Part shown: positions 53,963 to 64,000 of the stretch, piece by piece
Layout: every line of letters begins with the position of its first letter
Numbering within the stretch: position 1 is the stretch's first letter
DNA from: Rhabdophis nuchalis
Lineage: Eukaryota; Chordata; Lepidosauria; Squamata; Natricidae
Length of the DNA: 64,000 nucleotides
Direction: 5' to 3'
Assembly: GCA_039707465.1 (NCBI GenBank)
Contig: CM077647.1
Span: 174,585,663 to 174,649,662 of the forward strand
The notes under the pieces: model-generated
What the model saw: only the letters and a program-made list of their open reading frames with translations
What the model was told of the DNA's origin: nothing
Database searches by the model: none
Program-made: the position numbers and the translations under genes

Positions 53963-54159
53963 ATGTTGCTCCTCCTAGTATTCATGGTGAAGAAAATAGG
54001 GACCCTGAGCTGTCCTGTGAGTGATGCTTTCCCTATTCCTCATGAGTGGTACCAACATGGTGACCTCGTCATTGGTGGGATGGCATCCCACGTTATTTAT
54101 AACCTTTTTGGAATTGATTTTAAGGAATATCCTTGTTTAGCACCTTATGACACACCAAA
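53963..54159 (+). CDS. V2R gene C, coding exon 1 (signal peptide)
   Basis: 65 codons plus two bases, with donor CCAAA|GTAAGG. The signal peptide is followed by [20 protein letters not shown], aligned with gene B. Confidence 0.92.
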
Positions 54160-57100
54160 GTAAGGATTATTTTTCTTTTTCTAATTTTAATCAGTTTTCA
54201 CAAAATTTGCATATGAGAGTATAACTATAGGCTGTTTCTAGCCCTTCAAATATTTTTAGTTATGGAATAATACACTTTCTGTTTTGTTTTTACTTGATTG
54301 CAAAGTATTTGTAATATAATGCATAAAACTTTAGTGCAAAACATCTTTTGAAGGACATTTGTATTATTTGTTTTCAATCTGTATCATCATTCTTAAGATA
54401 TATGTACAAAATGACTGGTATATGCTGGAACTGTTTTTGTTATACATAACGCTATTGTACAAATTATTCAAATTATTTAGAAAACCCATTACTTTCCCAT
54501 TTTCATCAGAGAAAGAAATATTGATTATTCCTAGAGAAATGATACCAACTTATGACAATAATCAACTTCCTTTTTCAACTGGGATATTTAAATAAGTAAG
54601 AACAATTAACCTCTGGAACAGCTTGCCTCCAGCAGTTGTGAATGCCCCAACCCTGGAAGTCTTTAAAAAGATGTTAGACAGCCATTTGTCTGAAATGGTA
54701 TAAGGTTCCTGCCCATGCAGGGGGTTGGACTAGAAGACCTACAAGGTCCCTTCCAACTCTGCTATTGTATTGTATTGTAAATCCTTTGCAGTGTCATAAT
54801 GAAGTTCTACCAGCACATCCTTACCTTGGCATTTGCTGTGAAAGAGATCAATGAGGACTCCCAGATCTTACCTAATATCACTCTCGGGTTCCACATCTAT
54901 GAAAGTTACTACAATGCAAGATTGACCTATCGCACCACTCTGGACCTTCTTTTCAAATCCCAGGAATTTGTCCCTAACTACAAATGTGACAGCCAGAAGA
55001 ATCTCATGGCTATCATTGGGGGACTGGATTTTTTCACATCATCTTACATAGCTAAAATTATAGGATTCTTCAAGATTCCACAAGTAAGTTCTCACGGGGT
55101 TGAGAAGAAAATTATTAATCTTGTGGTTATGGAATAATTAATACACATCAAAAATTAGAATTAGGTGTGTGTTAATAAGTATTAATATGCTCTGCATGGC
55201 TTAATGTCAAATAGTAAGCATTGTTTTCTGAAACCACCAAGCCAGTTACACAGAGTGAATGTCAGGATTAGCTGAGAGTATATTTGTATTGGTTTAAATA
55301 AAACAATTGATTTTACTTTTTATTTTATATATTTTGTCCAGCATGTATTAGATAACATATATAAGTATAAACATGATTTTGAATAAATGAAATGGATACA
55401 AATAAAAGGGAACATTAGGACAGGGTCGGCTTATGCATGCCCCTTTCAGACATCATAGGAATGGGGTGAGATCGATATAGACAGTCTAAGTTTTAAGGAT
55501 CTGGGGAAGAAACTACAGAGCCTTTCTTAAAAAACATTCCTCAACCCTGGAGGACGAGAATGGGGGAACGGGAGGGGCCATGGCTCCACCCACTGGCAGG
55601 AAGGAAGAAGATACAATAGCTAAAAGACTCAGATCACAAAAATGATTTTCTTTTATATAGTGTAATCCTTACGGATGTCAATAGAAAATGATTGAATGCA
55701 TGTAATTTATGATATGATATATATGTATTCCCTTCTGCCGAAGAAAAAATCTTACTCTTTGTATGGAGCCCCAGAGGCGACCACCACCTCCGACATGGAA
55801 GCCCTAAAATATCTTTCTTATATCCTACATACCTTTTTCCCTGTTATAAAATTTGTAAAAACCAATAAAAATTGTTATTCAAAAAATAATAATAGAGCAT
55901 TCCAGGCATTGACCACTCTGTTGCTGAAGTCATATTTTCTGAAACTGAGTTTGGAGCAATTTATCTTAAGTTTGTATCTGTTGTGAGCGTGTGTGTTGTT
56001 CTGGTTGAAGCTGGTGTAGTCATTGACAGCTATGACATTGTAGCAAATGATTTTATGTACTACACTTATGTCAGATTGAAGGGGCACAGGGACCCCTCAC
56101 GGGCTCTGTTTTCAGCTCTGACAATATGCTCCAGCAGGCTGCAAGATAAAATGGAGGTTGGGAGGGCCAGGCTGAGGAAACACCAGTCCTTCATTGTTGA
56201 TACCCCTGTGATAGTGCACATGTTTGAAATATTTCCAACAAAAATTGTTTCTATATTGTTTACGGAATGCTAGTGTTTCCAGGATATATTTTATATTTAA
56301 AAAATAGAGGAATATTAAATTTGATCAAAAGACTCATCAGAATTCTACTGAACTTTCTTTTAGCTGACATATGGCGCATTACCTCAGGAGGAATTTCAGG
56401 CCAGTAAGCTCTCTTCACTTTATTTCATGGTCCCCAAAGAGGACCAGCAGTACATTGGGATCGTCCAACTTCTTCGCCATTTCAGCTGGACGTGGATTGG
56501 GATATTTTCTGTTCATAATAACGATGGCGAAAAATTCTTACATAAAATGCAGCCCTTGCTTTCCCAGAATGGCATCTGCTCAGCATTTATAGAAAGGCTT
56601 CAAGAAACAATCCACTTTGAAAGCATGCAGGAAACTTATCAAAATATTTTAATTAATTCCTTTCAGATGTTGACTAGCAAATCCAATGCATTTCTTGTCT
56701 ATGGAGAATCCTGGACAATTATATGGCTAAGATTTGTAATAGTTGTGTCAGACCCTGAAAGCAAGGAATCTGCCTTATTTGGAAAGGTGTGGATCGTGAC
56801 TGCAAAGATAGATTATGCATTATCTGGTGTTCAAATCAATATGGATCTCAAGATGTACCATGGGGCTCTTTCCTTCAGTGTTCATTCAGGAGCAGTTGTA
56901 GGTTTCAGGGAATTTGTTCAGGCCATCAATCCTGTTTCAGACGCCAGAGATGGCTTTCGACAGCTTATCTGGGAACAGTTATTTGATTGTTCATTTCAAA
57001 AGCCAGATTTACAAGAAATACACAGTAGGAAATGCACTGAGGAGATGAAGCTGGAGGATCTTCCTGCACCTCTGTTTGAAATGGAAATGACTGGTCAAAG

Positions 57101-60100
57101 CTACAGTGTCTACAATGCTGTTTATGCTGTGGCTCATGCTTTGAAGGCTCTACACATGTTGAGGTCCAATAGGAGGACAACCATGATGGGTAAAAACCCT
57201 GATATTACAGAGCTGCAGCCTTGGCAGGTATTCCCTTTGTACTGTATTCTTCTTTTATTTCAATCAGCAGCTTGAAATAGAATTACCTTTTGAACCCATT
57301 GTGGAAAGTCTTTATATATTCTGCATGTGGAATCCATTATGTGGAAAACATAGAAATAGGACAACTTCTTGATAGTGATAATAATGAATTGCCCCCAGAG
57401 GTTCTGGGTTTCCATAATGGGGGATATTTATGAAGTGATTGGACAGCCATTTGTTTGAAATATTTTAGGATCTTCTCCTTGTGCATGCTGTTTTACTACA
57501 CTACCTCCAAGATTTCTTCCAACTGGGTTATGTTGTTTTGTATAAAATACAGTAGATATCAAGAAAAAAACCCTGATTTATTTATTATTCCGTCATTTGG
57601 TTATTCTTCTCTTCAGATTATCAAGAAGCTACTGTCAAAATCATGGTGCAGGTATTACAATATAATATACAATATACAATAGAAGAGTTGGAAGAGACCT
57701 TGGAAGTCTTCTAGTCCAACACCCTGCCTAGGCAGGAACCTTGTACCTTTTCAGACAAATGGCTATTCAACATCTTCTTAAAGATAGGAGTGACTTAGTA
57801 AATCAGCACAGCTTACACAATAATAGCTAAAAAGATAATTTACATTATTTTTGTTATCTATTCCAATAATAATCAATTCTTCAAGGATTATGTGGCACAT
57901 TAACTTTTCATCAGTGAAGTTTTCTGTCTATCGGATATTTGGAGGAATAGCTGGCCCTCCTTAAGTAGAATGAAGACAAACCTATGTTTGCAACAGTCTC
58001 TAACTCTCATTTATTACAGAAAGCTTGTGTCTCATATTCTATTATCTGGAAATTGATCAGACCTCAGACTCTCAAATAGCTTTGCACCAATGAGTAAATA
58101 TTATACATTATCTGTCTTGAATTAGTTTTTTTTTTTTTTAGTAAACCTAATTGAATAAATTGATATAATTCTTAAAGGCTATTACCATTTTGCTTCTGTT
58201 CATTGTTATATTTCCTTAAAATAATATCAAATAAATAATAGAGAGGAGATGTACATTTCGACGCACTATTGGTTATCAAATTTTTAAATCTACATATATA
58301 ATAATAGTTATTGGAATGGGGAGAATGAGGGAATGTAACTTGGATATCTTTTGGTCTTTTCTATTCTGTTGCTTTTAATTTCCTCTCTCTTTTATTCTCT
58401 TTCAAGTAGCTCCACCCATTTCTTCAAGGCATTTCTTTTAACAATTCAGCTGGGGAGAGAGTGTTCCTGAATGAAAAAGGAGAAGCAACAGGTGGATTCG
58501 ACATTGTCAACTTGGTCACTTTTCCAAACAGATCCTTTCAGAGAGTTAGAGTTGGAAAGATGGATCTAGAGGCTCCAAAAGGGAAGGAATTATGGATTGA
58601 TGAAGATGGAATTGTCTGGAATCCAGCTTTTAAAAAGGTATCAAATTTGTGAATTGACCATGTTTTAATCCATTATGATAACATATCGAACCTGTTTTTA
58701 ATCAAAATCTGATTCCTGGATTTTAAAGAAAGAATGGCATAGTCTTTTCAAATGTTGTTGATAATCAAGCACTCATTTAATTGATAAAATGACATTACAA
58801 TACAAAAGCCATGTTGGCACATTTGGGTTGCATGTCCATTTGAAATCACAAGAGTGTTTATGTTACCCTGAAATTGTCACTCTTTGCAATTATTTACTTT
58901 CCCGGCTCTTCAAACAGGACCTTTTCTACATCATTGTGGTTTCTATATCTTTTTAAGCTGTGGATGAAATTAATCAATTCAGTATTCTTTTTCATGTGAG
59001 AGTCATAAAGAGTTACTGTTTTAAAAATTCCTACACCTTTTATCAATCTTTTGGGAAGTCAGAAATAATTTCCCTCCATAAAGGAGAAATCTTACAAAGT
59101 GTAATTTTAACTACCTCCAATTTCAAAAAAAATTATGCTTATCACCAGGTTCCTCCACTTTCTCTATGCAATGACCCCTGTTTACCTGGATCCTGGAAGA
59201 AAGGGATCGAGGGGGATCAGTTCTGCTGCTATGATTGCCTTCCATGCCCAGAAGGGAAGATTTCAAATCTAACTGGTATGGTAGGAATGACAATAATATG
59301 CAATACCAATAAAGGAGAATATTTTTAGCTCAGGGTTGAAATGAGGGGCCCTTCCTTCTCTGTGAGCTTACTTGTTTTCTTGCAGATGTTTCATTACCCT
59401 AACTATGCTGGCCTGACATGATTTTTAAATGGTTTTAGTAGGTTTTATTAATGGTTTTAGTACAGGCGTATTATTTAATACATTTTAAAATATATATTAC
59501 ATGTATTTTTATCATTGATTTTATTGCTGCCTGTACACTGCCCTGAGTCCTGGAAGGAAGAAGGGTGGTATAGAAATTTAAATAATAAATAAATAAATAA
59601 TAAATAAATAAATAAATAAATAAACAAACTAGGTGACATCAGCAGTTCTAGTAAGGAAGGTGGTTTGCTGTCAGTTGTCTGGTAATACAGTTTAAGGACT
59701 TTATTTAAACTAGCACAACTACATTTTCACAACCCAGGAAATTAGAATAAGGAAATGGAGCATCTATAAAACACATTCCAACAACATATATACCAAAATA
59801 ACTTGTTTAAAATGTCCCTGACCACTCAATCCAATACACCACAACCAGCAAGAACCCTAAAAAATAATTACAATGCCATACATCAAGAACATCTAAAAAG
59901 GGACTAGACAATCACATAGAATCAGTGCAGTACCCAAGCCAACTAAAGCCATTAAAACTTCCTAAGCAAACCAAAAGACCAAGCAACCGCAGAAGAAAAA
60001 CAAGAAATATGTCAACATATAACTGTGTAATTCAAAAAGGCAAAAGACTGGCAGAATGCATCAAGGAACATTAACTGGCAGTCAGAAGACATGAAGAAAA

Positions 60101-61566
60101 TTCTTTCATTTCACAACATATAGACAGATTTAACAATAGTTTCAATTGTGAAAATGTGACAATCCTACACCAAGCCAGGTCCAAAAATGCCAGGGAATTT
60201 CTCGACATTTGGAACCCTGACCAATCAGCCATCAATAGACACATAAACATTAGCAACATCTGCAAACCATGCAAAAGAGACAATCAACCAGACCAAAAGA
60301 GAACAAAAAAAAAAAGACTCCAGCACTTCTCCACCAGTAATCAGCACCCAGATCAGCATAGGTTAACCCCCTAGTTAACTTCAGAACATCAATAAAGTAA
60401 ACAATGGCCCAATTAAGAAAGTGCCAAAGAGCCATCAGTGAACAGCTCAAGCAAGGATTCTCTGGCAAGGTCCCGATCCACATAGACAGGCAAAACACCA
60501 GAATATAAATGGATAGCAAGGAGCACTCCTTACTCACATTGTGATGGTATCTACTTTGGGGCAATAAAATGTCTGCAAGGAAATAAGGACGCTCATAGAG
60601 CATAAAGCTCACCTCAATAATGTGAAATGACTAAATGAAAAAAAAATATCCTTGATTTTCCTTCCAGATATGGAAGATTGCTTTGAATGTTCAGAAGGTC
60701 ATTATCCAAATGAAGAAAAAAAAGGATGTAACCTGAAACGGCTGGTTTTCCTAAACTTTGAAGAAGCCTTAGGAATTGGTTTATCCTCAGCAGCTCTTGG
60801 TTTCTTCTTCTTGACCTCTTGGGTACTTGGTACATTTATTAAGCACAAGGAGACTCCCATTGTCAAAGCCAATAACCGGTCCCTCACCTACACCCTCCTT
60901 GTGTCTCTTCTGCTCTGTTTTCTCTCCTCTTTGTTCTTCCTCAGCCAACCTGGCAAAGTGACCTGCCTTCTCCGACAATCAATGTTTGGCATAACTTTCT
61001 CAGTGGCTATTTCTAGTGTACTGGCCAAAACCATCACTGTGGTCATTGCCTTTATGGCCACTAAACCTGGATCTCACATGAGGAAATGGGTGGGGAAAAG
61101 ATTGGCCTTTTCTATTGTACTTTCCTGCTCCCTCATCCAAGTATGTATTTGTATTGTTTGGTTGTCAACATCTCTCCCATTCCCTGAGTTGGACATGCAT
61201 TCAGAGCTCCAAGAAATGATTTTACAATGCAATGAGGGCTCAGCTTTCTTCTTCTACTGTGTCTTGGGCTACATGGGTATTTTGGCCATTGCCAGCTTTA
61301 TTGTGGCTTTCCTTGCCCGTAAATTACCCAACAGCTTTAACGAAGCCAAGTTCATTACCTTCAGCATGTTGGCCTTTTGCAGTGTTTGGATCTCCTTCTT
61401 TCCAGCCTATCTGAGCACAAAAGGCAAAGCCATGGTAGCTGTGGAAGTCTTCTCCATCTTGGCCTCCAGTGCTGCATTACTGGGATGCATATTCCTCCCA
61501 AAATGCTACATCATTGTTTTCCACCCTGACCTCAACCACAGGGAGCAACTCACAAGGAAACATTAG
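53963..61566 (+). CDS. Vomeronasal type-2 receptor gene C (complete)
   Basis: Class C GPCR of the V2R family. The six coding exons are 53963-54159, 54792-55083, 56364-57227, 58410-58637, 59149-59275 and 60668-61566. They join in frame to 2607 nt, or 868 aa, three residues shorter than gene B within the signal peptide ([15 protein letters not shown]). Domain order is signal peptide, Venus-flytrap domain, cysteine-rich linker, seven membrane segments. Exon lengths and phases equal those of genes A and B and no disabling change was seen. A CR1 fragment ends 12 bp before the exon 2 boundary and could affect splicing. Introns also hold a HAL1-like 3' piece (2), a CR1 piece (3), and an L2 end with a Penelope relic (5). 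Ligand unknown. Confidence 0.95.
54595..54779 (+). mobile_element. CR1 3' fragment abutting exon 2 of gene C
   Basis: 185 bp of CR1 3' end (codons from [20 protein letters not shown] to LSEMV, stop, tail TATTGTATTGTATTGTA) splits host text that is continuous before exon 2 in genes A and B. Only AATCCTTTGCAG remains between it and the exon. Confidence 0.95.
54792..55083 (+). CDS. V2R gene C, coding exon 2
   Basis: It is 292 nt, encoding [20 protein letters not shown] to GFFKIPQ, with donor GTAAGT. The acceptor AG at 54790-54791 is conserved, but the upstream tract has been displaced by the CR1. Confidence 0.93.
55310..56090 (-). mobile_element. Old shared LINE fragment, intron 2 of gene C
   Basis: This is the gene C copy of the minus-strand LINE remnant ([20 protein letters not shown]), split by the HAL1-like fragment at 55511-55900. 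Confidence 0.55.
55511..55900 (+). mobile_element. HAL1-like element 3' fragment (copy 4), intron 2 of gene C
   Basis: It starts in the last ORF1 codons ([18 protein letters not shown] text, then KRLRSQK and a stop at about 55644), followed by the short 3' UTR ending in CCAATAAAAATTG. This is the same ORF1-to-3'-UTR junction as copies 1 to 3. Confidence 0.8.
56364..57227 (+). CDS. V2R gene C, coding exon 3
   Basis: It is 864 nt, phase 0-0, from [11 protein letters not shown] to LQPWQ. Differences from genes A and B are concentrated between FIERL and YGESW and around [20 protein letters not shown]. Confidence 0.94.
57656..57785 (-). mobile_element. CR1 3'-end fragment, intron 3 of gene C
   Basis: About 130 bp of CR1 3' UTR and the last codons lie on the minus strand, with a TACAATATACAATAG tail. 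The empty site is visible in gene A near 3860 (GGTATT|GATAGGAG). Confidence 0.85.
58410..58637 (+). CDS. V2R gene C, coding exon 4
   Basis: It is 228 nt, encoding [19 protein letters not shown] to [13 protein letters not shown], with acceptor TTCAAGTAG and donor AAG|GTATCA. Confidence 0.93.
59149..59275 (+). CDS. V2R gene C, coding exon 5
   Basis: It is 127 nt, encoding the cysteine-rich linker ([37 protein letters not shown]). All linker cysteines seen in genes A and B are kept. Confidence 0.93.
59315..60615 (+). mobile_element. Penelope-like relic in intron 5 of gene C
   Basis: Inverted ends are near 59345-59410 and 60525-60600. The middle (60045-60270) reads as a GIY-YIG-like C-terminus (SQHIDRF or similar, [18 protein letters not shown]). 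It is split by an L2 end (59412-59628). Confidence 0.5.
59412..59628 (+). mobile_element. L2 3'-UTR fragment, intron 5 of gene C
   Basis: It has only the L2 3' UTR with the GCCTGTACACTGCCCTGAGT motif and an (AATA)n tail. Genes A and B lack it here. Confidence 0.8.
60668..61566 (+). CDS. V2R gene C, coding exon 6 (seven-helix domain)
   Basis: It is 899 nt from acceptor CTTCCAG to TAG. It encodes the last linker cysteines, seven membrane segments and the tail [14 protein letters not shown]. Confidence 0.96.
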
Positions 61567-62127
61567 TACATCATGTGATATTTCTGCCTAGAAGAAATTG
61601 ATGAAAAAAGAAATAAAAAGAATGCAGGCTGTAAGAATCATATATAAAGTTATTTTTTTATATTTTTCAAAGAAGGATATGTGTATAATATTTATGATTA
61701 TAAAGATTTATTATGATTGCCCATTCCGAAAGAAGTGCTTTTGTTGCCATGTTATCACCTTTTTCCAAGAGTCTTTAACTAAGAAGTCCTTTCTTCTTAT
61801 CAACACATCCATTGAATTTGAGTTTGGTCATCTAGCTTTCTTATTCACTGTTAGGATATTGGCCCACATGATTCCAATGATGTTTGCAGAGACATGTTCA
61901 TCGTTTGTATATTATAGCATTTCTACAATGTTGCATGAATGCATTAAAAAGCTAATTATTGTTTTATGGACATATAGTTAACACAGTATCATAGAATATC
62001 AGTTTTGGATTTGTTAGGGTTCTTTGAAATGTAAAATTTGTTGAGTTTGTGAATCTTGTACTTTTAACTCAATTTTTTAAAGAGACTGACCATTATTTTT
62101 TTAGATTCCTGTGCATAGACTTTAAGA

Positions 62128-62133
62128 AATAAA
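62128..62133 (+). terminator. Putative polyadenylation signal of gene C
   Basis: AATAAA lies about 560 bp after the stop, in text aligned with the gene B signal at 34881. Confidence 0.55.
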
Positions 62134-63498
62134 TCATATTACTTAAACCTTCATGTCTGTATCTGTTGTTCTCTGCATGATTAATTTGTACTTGAAAAAA
62201 ATTTCTCTGGGGACCAATGGAAAGCACCAGCATGGTATTTTACCTACAAGCAGAAGCAATGGCTGACCACACAACACTGGACACTGTCCTACAATGTATG
62301 TGCAACTTGTGCAATTTGACAGCACTCTAAGAACATAAGAAGGGTAGATTTTGTGTAACTGGTACCCCTTGCTTCTCTGACACCAGCAACAGTCTTAGTA
62401 CTACAGTTCATTTTGCAAGAGTCAAGGAAGCTTATCAGAAAGATTCAGAGTGGATGAGAACCTTCAAACACAAGGAGAGTGTTTGCGGGAACCTGAGCAG
62501 TGCGATACCCCATCGACCAGTCATGAATCTCCTTTATTCTGAGTCTATTAAAAGTCTCAGCTGGGCACTTAGATCACTTAGCTAATGCCTCGAATACTAT
62601 CAGAATTCCATGACAACCTCAGAGATAGGATAAGATCGTTTCAGAGGTTGCAGCAGCAATCCCATCCAGAAAGCACACACAGGTAACTGATTCAGCAGGA
62701 TTCATTAACTTCTCTTTATATATAATATAACACATAAAGTAAATATACAATACCAAAGGAACGTTTTCCAATGTAGTAGTCAATGCAAGCAAAACACAGG
62801 CAGAGGAGAGATCAGTTTCAGTTCAGACAGCTTTAGCACAGAACAGTTGAACTAAGCCACACCCAGGCTCCTTGCTGTCTCCTTGTTGCTTACACAGCAA
62901 ATACTGTTTCAGTTTCCAAACAGCCCTCATTGGCTGACTTAGTTCCTTTGCATATTCATTGTCTTACCTTGTTACCATATCTCTGCCAGTCATAAACGCT
63001 CATAGACACTGACAGATAGTTTATAGTAAACCTCACAATTTGTTAGCTTGAGCAGGGTAATAGAAAGATCAGACTGTATGTTGTAGGATACAAATTAATG
63101 ACATCAGCACTAGAAAGACAGCAATGCAATGACCTCTGCTTTTTACGGTGGAGATTTTGGGCACGTAGTGAGAATCTGCCCTACCAGAGCCTCCAGAATG
63201 GTGGGGGGGGGGGAGACCTCTCATTTAGGCCATGGGAAATCATTGTGTTGGACACAGAGCTCAAACAATTTCATGTTTGAAATTGTTCAAACATGAAACA
63301 TTAAAAGGGATATTGTTGGAAGTGTATGTTGCCTCGACACTATCACATTAGTGGGAGTAAGAGATTGCTGCATCAGTGGATAAAGAGCTGACTTTATAGA
63401 CTTCTTAATGGTTAAACTTTTACAAATCCCTATAAATTCCAGACCAGTGATGGTGAAAGTTTTTCTGGTCAGGTGGCAAAAGGATGTTTGCACGCACG
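62134..63498. other. Intergenic DNA after gene C, possible unclassified repeats
   Basis: No supported gene. 62470-63050 has the look of an interspersed repeat of unknown class. A hAT-like terminus (CAGTGATGGTGAAAGTTTTT) occurs at about 63446 without a matching partner. Confidence 0.4.
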
Positions 63499-63887
63499 TT
63501 TGATAGCTATTGAACATCTTCTTATAGACTTGCAGTGTTGGGGCATTCACAACTTCTGGAGGCAAGCTGTTCCACTGATAAATTGTTCTGACTGTCAGAA
63601 AATTTCTACTCATTTCTAAGTTGCTTCTCTCCTTCATCAGTTTCCACCCATTGCTTCTTGTTCTTCCTTCAGGTGCCCTGGTGAATAGCTTGACTCCCTC
63701 TTCTTTATGGCAATCCCTGAGATATTGGAACACTGCTATCATGTCTCTCCTAGTCCTTCTTTTCATTAAAATAGAAATACCCAGTTCCTGCAACCGTTCT
63801 TCATATGTTTTAGCCTCCAGTCCCCTAATCCTCTTTGTTGCTCTTCTCTGCACTCTTTCTAGTGTTTTCACATCTTTTCTACATCAT
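63499..63887 (-). mobile_element. Older diverged CR1 fragment
   Basis: The minus-strand frame reads [20 protein letters not shown] to NAPTLQVYKKMF. Its 3' UTR and tail are missing, and it is clearly more diverged than the other CR1 copies. Confidence 0.85.
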
Positions 63888-64000
63888 GACGGTTTAGGTC
63901 CAAAAGGACCGTCCGCCAACAGAGATATCAACAGCAATCCTGGAGCTCCAAGACTGCATGTTGTGTTGCAGCAATGTCAGACCCGCCTCTCGAGTTCAAG

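Noticed and set aside
62470..63050. Possible LTR or endogenous retrovirus piece
   Set aside because: No matching second LTR, primer-binding site or viral protein segment was seen, so it is left unclassified.

Overview
The window is animal nuclear DNA with introns, very probably from a squamate reptile and most likely a snake. The evidence is a tandem array of vomeronasal type-2 receptor (V2R) genes embedded in a mix of CR1 and L2 LINEs, an L1-clade LINE, Penelope-like remnants, hAT and Tc1/mariner MITEs, and polypurine microsatellites. No bacterial, viral, rRNA, tRNA or CRISPR feature was recognised.

Host genes. Three V2R genes lie head to tail on the + strand. Gene A (234-8661) lacks only its first exon, which lies left of the window. 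Gene B (24126-34606) and gene C (53963-61566) are complete, with six coding exons each. Exons 2 to 6 have identical lengths in all three genes (292, 864, 228, 127 and 899 nt), with matching splice phases and open frames. The predicted proteins are 871 aa (B) and 868 aa (C). Each is a class C GPCR: signal peptide, Venus-flytrap ligand domain, cysteine-rich linker and seven-helix domain. Such receptors act in vomeronasal neurons.

Layout. 0-8.7 kb: gene A. 8.7-24.1 kb: intergenic DNA with MITEs, CR1 and L2 pieces, a full-length L2 with an intact 1086-aa ORF (about 13.0-17.5 kb), a foldback/minisatellite block (18.6-19.4 kb), polypurine arrays, and an ORF1-only L1-like element just upstream of gene B. 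24.1-34.9 kb: gene B, with a 3.8-kb composite insertion in intron 3. 35.1-41.6 kb: a second ORF1-only element split by a full-length CR1 with two intact ORFs and a 5' array of about 74-bp monomers. 42-43.3 kb: a truncated CR1. 43.6-48.1 kb: a third ORF1-only element with an intact 282-aa ORF1, itself hit by an antisense L1 ORF2 fragment. 48.1-54 kb: duplicated upstream sequence, L2 pieces, a tandem/inverted repeat block and GGAA/GAAA arrays. 54-62.1 kb: gene C. 62.1-64 kb: intergenic DNA ending in an old CR1.

Main interpretation. Two old insertions, a minus-strand LINE in intron 2 and a Penelope-like element in intron 5, occur at the same place in all three genes, so they predate the gene duplications. 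Most other insertions are specific to one gene and came later. The three paralogues therefore supply 'empty sites' that date and delimit the insertions. The most unusual finding is a family of L1-like elements that end shortly after ORF1 (four copies, three with 14-16 bp target-site duplications), a squamate counterpart of mammalian half-L1 (HAL1). Also notable are an exon-6 fragment pasted into intron 5 of gene B and a CR1 inserted 12 bp before a splice acceptor of gene C.
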